From: JASLMY01 sp965226475 | GTDB lineage: Bacteria; Pseudomonadota; Alphaproteobacteria; GCA-2731375 | Assembly: GCA_965226475.1 (NCBI GenBank) | Contig: CBDDDJ010000004.1 | Coordinates: 930,001 to 994,000, forward strand | DNA length: 64,000 nt | Direction: 5' to 3' | Part shown: in pieces, positions 47,971-57,301 of the stretch | Layout: the number at the start of each line of letters is the position of its first letter | How positions within the stretch are numbered: position 1 is the stretch's first letter | Made by a program: the position numbers and the translations under genes | Notes under the pieces: generated by a model | Told to the model about the DNA's origin: nothing | Database searches by the model: none | Seen by the model: only the letters and a program-made list of their open reading frames with translations

Positions 47971-50118
47971 ATGGCGGAGACGCTCACCGATCTGACCGTA
48001 CGGTTCCGTGTCCTCGGCACGGACGACGCCTGCGGCACCGGATTTCATTGTGAAGGTGGCCTGATCGTCACCTGCGCCCATGTCGTCAACGCGGCGCTGG
48101 GCAGTGATCCCTATTGCGCGGAGGCGCCGGAGCGCGTGCCGGTCGATGGAGGTGACGACGCGGAAGTACTTGCCTGGTTCCCGCCGCGCAGACCAACCGC
48201 GATCCGAGCAAAAGACGAACTGGTGGATATCGCCGTGCTCCGCGCCCCGGACGGGCCGCAAGCGTCGACGCCGGCGCGGCTGGTGTCGCTCGACGAGGGG
48301 CAGGGCGGAGAGGTCGAGACCTTCGGTTACCCGGTGGAGCAACCCATGGGTCTCGAAGCTCGCGGGCGGCTTGCCGGCCTGGACGCGGGCGGCTGGCACA
48401 TCGTGGAGAGAGTCGAAGGCCGCCCTTTCATCGAAGGCGGCTTCAGCGGCGCGCCGTTGATCTCGGCGGCCGACGGTGGCGTCATCGGCATGGTGGTCCA
48501 GGAGGATCGGGAACGCGATTTCGCACATATGATTCCGACCCTCATGCTCTGGCGCGCCTGGCCGAAGCTTGCCATTTCTTACAAGGGCCTGGATTCCTTC
48601 GACGAGGCCGACGCGGGTTTCTTCGCCGGCCGCGACGAGCTGGCGGACGCGGTCGCAGCGGCCCTGGAAAAGAACGACGTGGTGACCCTGTTCGGGCCTT
48701 CAGGCAGCGGCAAATCCTCGCTGGTAAAGGCCGGCGTGCTGCCGCGCCTGCGCCGATCCGGCTGGCGCGTCGCGACGGTCCGGCCGGGGCGCGCGCCGAT
48801 GCGGCAACTGACGCGTGAGCTGGTGCCGTTGCTGACCGAACCAGTGGACCATCTCGAGCGGCAGGACCGCGTTCACCAGCACCTGGAGGAGGGACGCGAA
48901 GGACTGTTGAAAGTCGTCGACGCAATTGCCGGCGATGGCATGCTCGTCCTGTTCTTCGATCAGTTCGAGTAGATTTACGGCGATGGCGTCGACGGCGCCG
49001 AGCGCGAGGCGTTCATCGATCTGATCACGCCGGCGGTCAACGAGGGCGGGACGCGGCTGCGGATCGCCGTTACGGTGCGTATCGAGTTTCTCGGCCACCT
49101 CCTCGCCCGGGACCGCTTCAACGACGCCGTGAGCCCCGGCCTCAAGGACATCAAGCCGATGCGGCCCGATGAACTCACGGCCGCCATCGTCGAACCCGCA
49201 GCACGTCTCGGCGTTCGGGCCAATGACGACCTGATCGAAACGATCCTGGCGGATGTCCGTCCCCCTGGCGAACGCGAGCCAGTGCCGGGCTATCTGCCCC
49301 TTCTCTCCTTCGCCCTCCACCGCATCTGGCGCGAGATGGGTGCCACGACGTTCGACCGCGCGGCCTATCTCGACACGATGGGCGGCCTACACGGCGCGCT
49401 CCGCGACTATGCCGAGGACGTGTTCCACGTGCTTTCGGAAGAGCGGCGTGGCGCCGCCGCCCGACTGTTCGACCGATTGGTCGATGCCGATACGCGCGGG
49501 GCGGACACCCGGCGGCAGGTCGCTTTGGCGGCGTTGACGCCGATGGAAGACGACGTGGCGCGGATTTTTGTCACAGCCCGCCTGTTGACCACCAGCCGCG
49601 ACGCCGACGGTAAGCCGACAATCGAGATCGCCCACGAAGCCCTGATGTCGCACTGGCCGACGCTCCGCGACTGGATCGAAACGGAGCGGCGCTTCAAGAT
49701 CTGGCGCCAGCAGCTAGCGATCAGAATCGCCGATTGGAAACGGAAGGAACGCGATACCAGCGCCCTCTTGACCGGATCACTATTGTTGGAGGCTGAAGAA
49801 TTAATATCAAACCGTAACCCTTCAGGAGAAGAATTGGACTTTATCCAAGAATCGCGAGCAATGACAGCATCCCGTGAGTGGCTCGGGCACGTCTCAAGTT
49901 TTCGAGAATTTGTTTCACGACGGCTCTCTACAATAAAAATTCTTGACTTTCGCAGAAGGACAATGATAGTACGAGAAATATTTCAATCAGACGCTAATAT
50001 TCATTGGTTAATGGATAATCTAAGTCCCATAAATCGGAATTATTCAGGGGGGGGAGCATTAGATACTAAAATCGGAGATGGAGTACCCGGAGAAGCGATC
50101 CTACATGGGCTCACATGA
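47971..50118 (+). pseudogene. Trypsin-like protease fused to STAND (nSTAND1) ATPase, nonsense codon in frame
   Basis: Residues 1-200 are a trypsin-like protease with H37 (TCAHVV), D86 (LVDIAVLRAP) and S159 (EGGFSGAPL). Then come the ATPase Walker A GPSGSGKS (242-249) and Walker B VLFFDQFE, after which a TAG codon (48970-48972) replaces an expected Glu in DQFEEIY. The frame resumes at once (IYGDGVDGAEREAFIDLITP) and carries the rest of the ATPase, including EIAHEALMSHWPTLRDWIE, to 50118. From about 49790 composition turns from GC-rich to AT-rich. Family members act as NTP-driven switches that unleash the protease on sensing infection. Premature stop makes it likely dead unless read through. 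Confidence 0.85.
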
Positions 50119-50611
50119 ACCGACTCTAGGATCACGAATACTTTGGAGTTTCAGAACGATAGTTTGGTTGCCTCTGGGCTATTATGAGAATCCTGAACGG
50201 AGATTGATGCAGATTTAGGTTGCTATGGTTTCGTGTATTATATCGCGCGGTGATCTAATTTATCTGATAAAATCTCTGGTTCTATCTAGCAGATACCCAA
50301 CTGGCAAGCCGATCGTAGATTCTATTTCCTCTCGGTCAGGCACGATCGATCAATATTATGCAATCAAATTGCTAGACGAAATCGTAAACCACTTCTTGAC
50401 TATTGCGTCTATGGATGAGGGCTCGACGCTCAAGAATCTTTTCTGCATCTTGTCTGCTAAGTTGAGTTCCGGTGATCGAGCTTCGGTATTTCAAACTGTA
50501 CTTCAAGTAATCTTAAGAAACTATATTACCTATGATCAAGGAAAAGGTATTGGTGAGGGACTTAGTTTCTTGCTTTCTGCATTAGATCCAAATGATGGGT
50601 TGATGGTCTTA

Positions 50612-51541
50612 GTGTCTGGCCCGAAAAGAGTTGAGTGATTTCAGTCAGTTGTGATTCACTGTTTGTATTTAGCAACCAGGGAGACACAACATGTGGACCA
50701 AAATCACTCGCCCGAAGTATGAACGCGACCTGCTGCGCTACGCAAGCGACCTGACGGATGGAGAATGGAAGGTGCTGGAGCCGTTGCTGCCTCGCGCCAA
50801 AGCGCTGGGACGGCCTCGGACGACGGCATTGCGCGAGGTGGTGAACGCGATCCTCTACCTACTGCGTAGCGGCTGTCCATGGCGCATGCTGCCCCGGGAC
50901 TTCCCGCCACGCTCGACGGTGCAGCGCTACTTTTATCTCTGGCGGGACGACGGCACCTGGTCCGAGGTCAACCGGCAACTGCTGGTCGCGGCGCGCGAGG
51001 CCGAGGGCCGCGCGGCCGGCCCGTCGGCCGGTATCATCGACAGTCAGAGCGTAAAAACCACGGAAAGCGGCGGTATCCGGGGCTTCGACGCCGGAAAGAA
51101 AGTCAAGGGCCGCAAGCGTCACATCCTCACCGACACCGGCGGCCTGCTGGTCGCGGTCGTGGTCCACGGCGCCGAGATCCAGGACCGCGACGGCGCGCCG
51201 GCGGTGTTCGCCGCCATCCCCCGCCACTTTCCCCGCCTGCGCCACGTCTTCGCCGACGGCGCCTATGCCGGGCCCAAGCTCGAGGGCGCACTGAAGCGGA
51301 TCGGCCGCTGGTCGCTGGAGATCGTCAACCGTCCCGCGGGCGTGAAGGGCTTCCAACTCCTGCCCCGCCGATGGGTCGTCGAGCGCACGCTCGCCTGGCT
51401 CAATCGAAACCGGCGGCTGGCCAAGGACTTCGAGACGGCCATCGAGACCGCCGAGGCCTGGATCTTCCTCGCCAGCATCCAACTCCTCACGCGCCGTCTC
51501 GCAAGAGCCTGAAAACACTCGATTCATTTCGAGTCGGACTC
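50612..51541 (+). mobile_element. IS5-family insertion sequence, single-ORF type (930 bp)
   Basis: Ends read GTGTCTGGCCCGAAAAGAGT and, as the complement of the right end, GAGTCCGACTCGAAATGAAT, with TTA on both sides (50609-50611 and 51542-51544), again a TNA duplication. Distinct from the 969-bp IS5 element. Confidence 0.92.
50691..51512 (+). CDS. IS5-family transposase
   Basis: A 273-residue transposase in one frame, with GIIDSQSVKTTESGG (first Asp), VFADGAYAGPKLEG (second Asp) and RRWVVERTLAWLNRNRRLAKD (Glu). GGGAGA lies before the ATG. Its GC-rich codon use contrasts with the AT-rich gene it interrupts. Confidence 0.94.
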   Translation: MWTKITRPKYERDLLRYASDLTDGEWKVLEPLLPRAKALGRPRTTALREVVNAILYLLRSGCPWRMLPRDFPPRSTVQRYFYLWRDDGTWSEVNRQLLVAAREAEGRAAGPSAGIIDSQSVKTTESGGIRGFDAGKKVKGRKRHILTDTGGLLVAVVVHGAEIQDRDGAPAVFAAIPRHFPRLRHVFADGAYAGPKLEGALKRIGRWSLEIVNRPAGVKGFQLLPRRWVVERTLAWLNRNRRLAKDFETAIETAEAWIFLASIQLLTRRLARA

Positions 51542-53279
51542 TTAAGAGATATAGTACAGGTCTTCAAAGTTAATAACGACGTAACCGTAGTTAGCGTGCT
51601 TGGTAATGCTATACCTCCATTAGGCCCGAGCCTCAGTCAGGACGGAGTGGTAGAAGGATTCGAAACGCTTCTTTCAGTATCAAAACGGACGAAAAATCCG
51701 TTCCGATGTGAAGTAATAGGAAAGTCGTTATCTGCAATTTCTGAAAATCTTACATCGGATAATGAATTATTAATGATGATTTCTTTAAAAGAAATAATGT
51801 TACAAACAAAGAGTCCGAGCCAACGAGTGGCTATAGCTGAGGTAATGGTTACCATCGCACCAAACATGAATAGCACAGCATGTTTGGATATTTGCCAGTT
51901 ACTTTTCGCCGCGATCACCCGCACCAAGCGCACGGATCCACGTGTGGCGATTGGCGAAAAATTGGGTGAGCTTGCACAATGCCTTGAAGATGTGGATAAA
52001 GCCAGCTTAGCCCAGACACTCAGGCAGGAATATTTAGATGGTGACTCAAGTAAAAATCTAGCATATGGAAAGGTAGTGCGAGCACTTTCGTCTCAGATAA
52101 ACAGTACTGATGGGAAGATTATATTTCACGATTTCTTGTATCAATTGTTCATAATACTTCGCGGAAATAATATTGAATTTGCCGAAGACGCGCTGGCGGG
52201 ACTAACACCGCGCCTAAGCCAAAGTGATGGAAAATCAAGCCAGCGATTACTAGTCGCTTTGCTGTCGAAGGATAAAGATCTTTATAGATCTATTGCTATG
52301 ATTCGGACACTTACGTCATTCAATGACAATCTACTGTACACTGCGGTGTCGCCACCTTCAGATCCGTGTTGTCAGGCCTGGAGAATGTGCAGGGTGCAAG
52401 AGGCGCTTTCCATAGAAAGGAATTACATTCTCTTCAGGTATCAATGTCTTTGCTGGCCAGCTGCTTATATAATCTAAATCCAAATGCGACTCGAAAGTTC
52501 CTAATTACATGCTTAACTCAATTTCGAGAGCTATCTCAAATATCAACCGTTACTCAAGCAATATGCTTTCTTGACTCAAAACTAAATAAGTCTGATGTAG
52601 TGGAAGCATGTAACGTATTGTGGGGTGTAATGAATAGAACTCAATACTTTGGCCGCTACGAAGATAATGCACCAGCATAATGCACCAGCATTGCTCGCGG
52701 TATCTCAGAAGTTAGATTCAACAAAGTCGGTCGAGTGCTACGAATATGTCCTAACAGAACTTGTTACTTGCTCAAGACTCGAAGATTGCGAAGTCTTAGC
52801 CCAGATACTTATCGTTCTCGTAGGAAAATTCAGCGAATCCGATGTTCAAGGTGTACAGCAAACGCTTTGCAAGTTACTTCAAAAAGAAACTGGAAATCAT
52901 CAACGTTCCCGAATTTTTTACTGAGGTTCTGGCTATGATGTCACCGTACTTCGATGGTCATACTGCAGTCACTGTATCCTCTATAATTGTTGAAAAAATT
53001 GACCAGACTACATCAGGCTATCATGCAGGGTTTCTAACGAAATATTTAACGACCATAGTAAATCGGATACTAGATGATCTAGTTTATATAAACCTTAATC
53101 TCGTTGCTTTGCGTCATCCATTCACCATTGGGATTGCGCGCAAAAACCTCATTTTGGGGATCCACGAGCGCTTCCCAGGGGAAATCTCTATGGGCGCCGG
53201 GTTCTGGGATATCGTTGCGTTTGTGGAGCAGCGGTTTCCCGGTTTGGAACTGCGATTCGATTGAACTAGGCCCGCGCTG

Positions 53280-54370
53280 TTACTCCACTTCGCTTGCCAT
53301 ATACGCCGCCCCCGCCAGCCAGGTCTCGGCGATCTCCACGCCCCAGCCCGGGCCGTCGGGGATCTGGACCTTGCCCTCGCGCGCTTCAAGCACCGGCGCG
53401 TAGAGGCCGGTGAAGCAGGGCTCGTTGTCGATCGAGAATTCGACATGGCGTCCCGCGTTGGGGTGGGCGCCCATGAGGTGCAGGGTGAAGACGGTAACGA
53501 GGCTGTGGTTGGCGGAATGGGGAATGCAGGGCAGGCCCGCCGCCGCCGCCAGGTCGAAAACCCGGGACATGCGGGAGAGGCCGCCGATGTAGCAGACGTC
53601 GGGCTGGGCGATGTCGACGGCGGGCAAGGCCAGGATACGGCGCCACTGGCCCATCATGCAGTCCTGCTCGCCCCGGTGACGTCCATCGAAACCGCCTCGC
53701 GCACTTGCGCGGTCCACTCCAGCTCCCAATAGGGGCAGGGCTCCTCGTAATGCGCGACGCCGTGATCCGCCAGCATGGCGCCGATTTCAATCGCCTTTTC
53801 GGGCGTGTAGCAGCTGTTGGCGTCGACCATCAGATGAATATCGTCGCCCACCGCCCGGCGGACGGTGGGGACGATTGCCTCGGTCCGGCCGGGCCAGGCG
53901 TCGCCGTCGTGGCCGCATTCGATGCCGATGCGGATCTTGAAGGCCTCGTAGCCGACCTCGCCCTTCAGGCGCGCAAGGCGTTCCGCCTCGTCCTCGGCCG
54001 TGATGTCGCGGCGCATGGAGGAGCCGTAGACCGGGAAAGGCCTGGGCGTGCCGTCCAAGAGTTCGCAGACGCTTTTTCCCGCGCGCTTGCCCGCGAGGTC
54101 CCAGAGCGCGGTGTCGAGGCCGCCCAAGGCGCGCCGGGGGTGGGAGCCGGGGAACTTGTACTCGTTCTCCAGGATCTTGGTCTCGAGGCCCAGCAGGTCG
54201 TCCTCGGCGTGTCCCAGCGCATGGGGCGCGACCTGGCGATGCAGGACCAGCGCGGTGATGTCGGCATGGTAGGGCGAGACCTGGCCCCAGCCTTGCGCGC
54301 CGTCCTCCGCCGTCACCCGGACCAGCGCCACCTCCGGCGTGGCGAAGGTCTCGATCCGCTGGATTTTCAC
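53280..54370 (-). pseudogene. Mandelate racemase/muconate lactonizing enzyme family protein, frameshifted
   Basis: The first frame begins MKIQRIETFATPEVALVRVT and carries the N-terminal capping domain, K145-x-R147 (EAFKIRIG), metal ligand Asp in HLMVDANSCY and EEP. After SMDVTG a lost G near 53685 shifts the frame, and the rest (GEQDCMMGQWRRILALPAVD, IAQPDVCYIGGLSRM, IPHSANHS with the catalytic His) continues to 53280. With one base restored it is a full-length (~363 residue) enolase-superfamily dehydratase or racemase of sugar acids. The following gene upstream (TauD) overlaps its start by 4 bp. A single homopolymer indel might be a sequencing error. Confidence 0.8.
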
Positions 54371-55287
54371 GCCTCCGCCGCCGCCCGCCGGTAGGGGATC
54401 ATCGCCGCGCCGGTCACCGTGGCGCGGATGAAGGTCCGCTCCTCGGCCAGCGGATAGTCGAGCCGGCCGGTGTGCATGGTGCCGCCGCGATTGTCCCAGA
54501 TCAGCGTGTCGCCCACGGACCAGACATGCTCCCAGCGGTACGCCGGGCGGTCGAGGGCGTCGGCCAGTTCCTGGATCAGCGCCTCGCTCTCGCTCTCTTC
54601 GAGGCCCAGGATGCGGGAGGTCACCAGCGGGTTGGCGTAGATCGCCGGCTGGCCGGTCTCGGGGTGGGCGACGATGATCGGGTGGACCGCCCGGGCCGTC
54701 TTCTGGGCTTCCGGATCGAGCGTGCAGGCCACGAGCGCCGTGGCGCTGTTCCGCGTGTGGCCGCCATAGGGAAACTCGCCCTCCAGGCCATCCAGGCGCC
54801 GGCGGAGATCGGGGGCGATATCGCGGTAAGCCATGAAGGCGTTGGAGAAGCAGGTGTTGCCGCCCGAGGAGGGAATCGCCTGGGCGTGGAGCAGCGTCGC
54901 CTTGGCCGGGACCGGATCATAGGTGAGGTCGGAATGCCAGCCGCGCCGCGTCACTTCGTCGGCGCCGCGCCGGGCGCCCGCCTCGTTGAAGGAGCCGTCG
55001 GGCTTGCGATTGGTCATGATCACCACGTCCGGTTCTTCCGGATGGCGGAAGACCGTCTGCAGGTGCGGCCGCAGCGCGCCGAAGGCACGGCCGAAATCGA
55101 CCAGCCGGCGGGGTGTCAACGGCTGGCCCCGCACCAGCAGCACGCCATGCTGGCCGAGCGCGGCGTCCAGCGCCGCCGCCGCCTCGGGCGCGATCGGCCC
55201 GGTGACGTCGAGGTCCAGGATCTCGGCGCCGAGCGCCGGGCTCAGCGGTTCGATGCGCGGAAGCGCGCCCGCCTCGGCCAGCGCCAT
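54367..55287 (-). CDS. TauD/TfdA-family Fe(II)/2-oxoglutarate dioxygenase
   Basis: A 306-residue enzyme with H118-S-D120 in RRGWHSDLTYD, the distal His in RGGTMHTGRLDYP and an Arg in ERTFIRATV. Length and motifs are those of taurine/2,4-D-type dioxygenases. The stop overlaps the start of the enolase-superfamily gene (ATGA), and the class II aldolase gene lies 18 bp upstream, so the three form one operon. Substrate not assignable. Confidence 0.9.
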   Translation of the reverse strand: MALAEAGALPRIEPLSPALGAEILDLDVTGPIAPEAAAALDAALGQHGVLLVRGQPLTPRRLVDFGRAFGALRPHLQTVFRHPEEPDVVIMTNRKPDGSFNEAGARRGADEVTRRGWHSDLTYDPVPAKATLLHAQAIPSSGGNTCFSNAFMAYRDIAPDLRRRLDGLEGEFPYGGHTRNSATALVACTLDPEAQKTARAVHPIIVAHPETGQPAIYANPLVTSRILGLEESESEALIQELADALDRPAYRWEHVWSVGDTLIWDNRGGTMHTGRLDYPLAEERTFIRATVTGAAMIPYRRAAAEA

Positions 55288-55305
55288 CCGGCGTCCCTCC
55301 CCCGC

Positions 55306-56088
55306 TCAGTCGCGATAGTCGGGCTCGCGCCGGTCCAGGATCCGCTTCAGGGCCTGGAAGTGATGCTCGTGGTTCGACTTGCCGCCATACTTGGGCGAGC
55401 CCGAGCGGTAGACCTCATGGGTCTTTTGGATGGTCGCCTCCGGCAGCGGGTTCAGCTCGCGTCCGGTCCACATGGCATAGAGCTGCACCTGGGCCGCCCG
55501 CTCCAGGTAGTAGAGCCGGTCGTAGGCCTCGGCGACGGAGCGGCCGACGGTCAGCGCGCCGTGGTTGGCCATCAGCAAAATGCCCTTGTCGCCGAGCACG
55601 CCCGCCAGCCGCTCGCCTTCCTCGCGCACGAAGGCGGGACCGTCGTAGAGCTCGTCGTAGCCGAGCTGCATGATGATGCCGAGCTCGCTCTGGCCGATCG
55701 GCAGGATGCGCATGTCCTTCAGCCGGGTGAGCGCGCTGGCATGGGGCATGTGGGTGTGGAACACGGCCGCCGTTTGCGGCCCGAGCTCGTGGATCGGCGC
55801 ATGGATGCAGTAGGCCGAGCGCTCGATCTCGCCCTCGCCGGCGAGCAGCCCGCCGTCGTAGCCCACTTCCATGAAGCAGCTGGCGGTCACTTCCGACCAG
55901 TGCAGGCCGAAGGGGATCTGGTAGTAGCGGTCCGTGGTGCCCGGCACCGCCAGGGTGAAGTGGTTGAAGATGCCCTCGTGGAAGTCGTGCATCACCGCCA
56001 CGCGATGGGCGGCGGCGAGGTCGATCCGCGCCTGGCGTCTGATTTCCTCGATGTTGGCGTCCTGGACGCCCCGGGCGGCGACGTTCAT
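55306..56088 (-). CDS. Class II aldolase/adducin family protein
   Basis: A 260-residue protein. The zinc ligands are visible in AVFHTHMPHAS and further on in LMANHGALTVG, and the acidic residue in SCFMEVGYDG lies in the expected place. The family cleaves sugar phosphates such as fuculose 1-phosphate or acts on hydroxyacids. AGGAGAT precedes the ATG at 56088. First gene of the operon with the dioxygenase and the enolase-superfamily enzyme; together they suggest catabolism of a hydroxylated acid. Confidence 0.9.
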   Translation of the reverse strand: MNVAARGVQDANIEEIRRQARIDLAAAHRVAVMHDFHEGIFNHFTLAVPGTTDRYYQIPFGLHWSEVTASCFMEVGYDGGLLAGEGEIERSAYCIHAPIHELGPQTAAVFHTHMPHASALTRLKDMRILPIGQSELGIIMQLGYDELYDGPAFVREEGERLAGVLGDKGILLMANHGALTVGRSVAEAYDRLYYLERAAQVQLYAMWTGRELNPLPEATIQKTHEVYRSGSPKYGGKSNHEHHFQALKRILDRREPDYRD

Positions 56089-56266
56089 GGCTGATCTCCT
56101 CGATTGATAAATTGGGGCATAAGCCGGCTCAGCCGCAGAATGCCACTCCCGTCGTCGAGGGTCCAGGCCGCGACGATCCGTCGCCGAGCCGCGCCCCTCG
56201 CCCCGTGGCGGGGGAACCCTATTGTTCGTGGCCAATTGGCCAATCCGGGATCCGCCGCGCCGCCCC

Positions 56267-57262
56267 CTATTCCGAAACGGCCGCCGCGCCGCCCCGGCCC
56301 TGGCGCCAGGCGAGGATCTCGTTGGGCAAGGCTTCCCGGCCATCGCGGCCCCGCCGGCGGACCCCGACGCGGACGATGGCGTCGCGCACGAAGACGACGC
56401 CGCTGGAGGTCCGGCCCTCGGCGCGGATGCCGACCGCGCCGCGCCGCGCGCGGCGGCGACTTCGGCGCGTCGGTTGGCCGTCTTCCGTCGTGGCAGGCGT
56501 GATCAAGGCGCCATCGCCGTCGATCTCGACCGCATCGCCATCGCCGCCGCCGCTGGCCTCCCCATCGTCCTCCCTCGGGTCGCCCATGGGCGACCCGGCG
56601 CCCGGCAGCAGGCTCAGGACGAATGGCGTGGCGCTCGCCCGGTTGACGCGCCGCCCGCCGTGCACGGTGATGGCGTCCGCGATCCCGTCGTATGGCGTCC
56701 CGGTCACGCCGAACACGCGCCGAAGCTCCTCGACCGTCTCCAGCGGCCCGTCGCGGGCACAATGGCCGAGACCGCTGGCCTGATAATCGTTGTCCTCGGC
56801 GCCGCTCGGCCGGCGGTTCTCGTCCGCGTCCCGGTAGTCGAGCAGGGCGTCGACGATAGCGTCGACGTCGTCCGCGCCGGCGGCGTCGAACAAGGCGGCG
56901 AGAACGGCGCGGGGCGATCGGTTCAGGTCGATCTTGCCGCGCTCGTCGCGGAGCGTCAGGAAAATGCGCCCCTCGCCCAGGTCCATCCGGTAGGGCGTGC
57001 CGTCGATCGCCAGGCGGCGCGCGATGTCGGGCTCCAGCAAACCGGCGATGGCGACATGGACCCCGCCGTCCGCGAGCGCGCGGGCTTGCGCCGCGCTCGA
57101 GAGATTGCGCGCCAGCTGCCGGCTGGAGCGGCTGGTCTGCGTCAGGTTGGCGGCGAGCAGCGACAGCACGACCAAAATCCACAGGACGGCGATGAGCGCG
57201 ATGCCGCGCTGGCGCCGCCGGTCCCGGGGCCGGGTGGCCCCGTTGCGTCTCATGGGCCGCAT
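56267..57262 (-). CDS. gspK: Type II secretion minor pseudopilin GspK
   Basis: A 331-residue protein with a prepilin-like N-terminus: basic leader (RRQRG) followed by IALIAVLWILVVLSLLAANL, and the GspK pattern ARALADGGVHVAIAGLL, DERGKIDLNRSP and VDALLDYRDADENRRPSGAE. GspK caps the pseudopilus of type II secretion. The other gsp genes are absent: the IS1182 element begins about 40 bp upstream and the region downstream is non-coding then an unrelated operon. The Gly-Asp-rich insert (residues ~230-265) is unusual. An ATG three codons in is an alternative start. Confidence 0.82.
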   Translation of the reverse strand: MRPMRRNGATRPRDRRRQRGIALIAVLWILVVLSLLAANLTQTSRSSRQLARNLSSAAQARALADGGVHVAIAGLLEPDIARRLAIDGTPYRMDLGEGRIFLTLRDERGKIDLNRSPRAVLAALFDAAGADDVDAIVDALLDYRDADENRRPSGAEDNDYQASGLGHCARDGPLETVEELRRVFGVTGTPYDGIADAITVHGGRRVNRASATPFVLSLLPGAGSPMGDPREDDGEASGGGDGDAVEIDGDGALITPATTEDGQPTRRSRRRARRGAVGIRAEGRTSSGVVFVRDAIVRVGVRRRGRDGREALPNEILAWRQGRGGAAAVSE

Positions 57263-57301
57263 GATCAGGGTTTCCGCGCCGATCTAACCCGCATTCTAGC
57301 A

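Larger units (their letters stand above)
50225..53264 (+). pseudogene. AT-rich helical-repeat (HEAT/ARM-like) module of the protease/ATPase locus, split by IS5 and frameshifts
   Basis: Fragments in successive frames (50225-50611, 51545-52470, 52370-52680, about 52680-52923, 52870-53264) share a 38-40 residue repeat: Ala/Gly-rich helix, LxxLxxxLSxxD turn, a second LL-rich helix and a TK/SP loop, for instance AIGEKLGELAQCLEDVDKAS. At least six units lie between 50560 and 52300. The end (FTIGIARKNLILGIHERFPG and FVEQRFPGLELRFD) looks like a conserved C-terminal cap. Removal of the IS5 joins DPNDGLMVL to RDIVQVFKV in frame. It may be the C-terminal sensor of the upstream protein or a separate gene; 50119-50224 has no open link. 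Strongly decayed. Confidence 0.7.

Noticed and set aside
48970..48972. Programmed readthrough of the TAG in the protease/ATPase gene
   Set aside because: The stop replaces a conserved acidic residue next to Walker B, and the downstream part has IS and frameshift damage, so nonsense mutation is the simpler reading.
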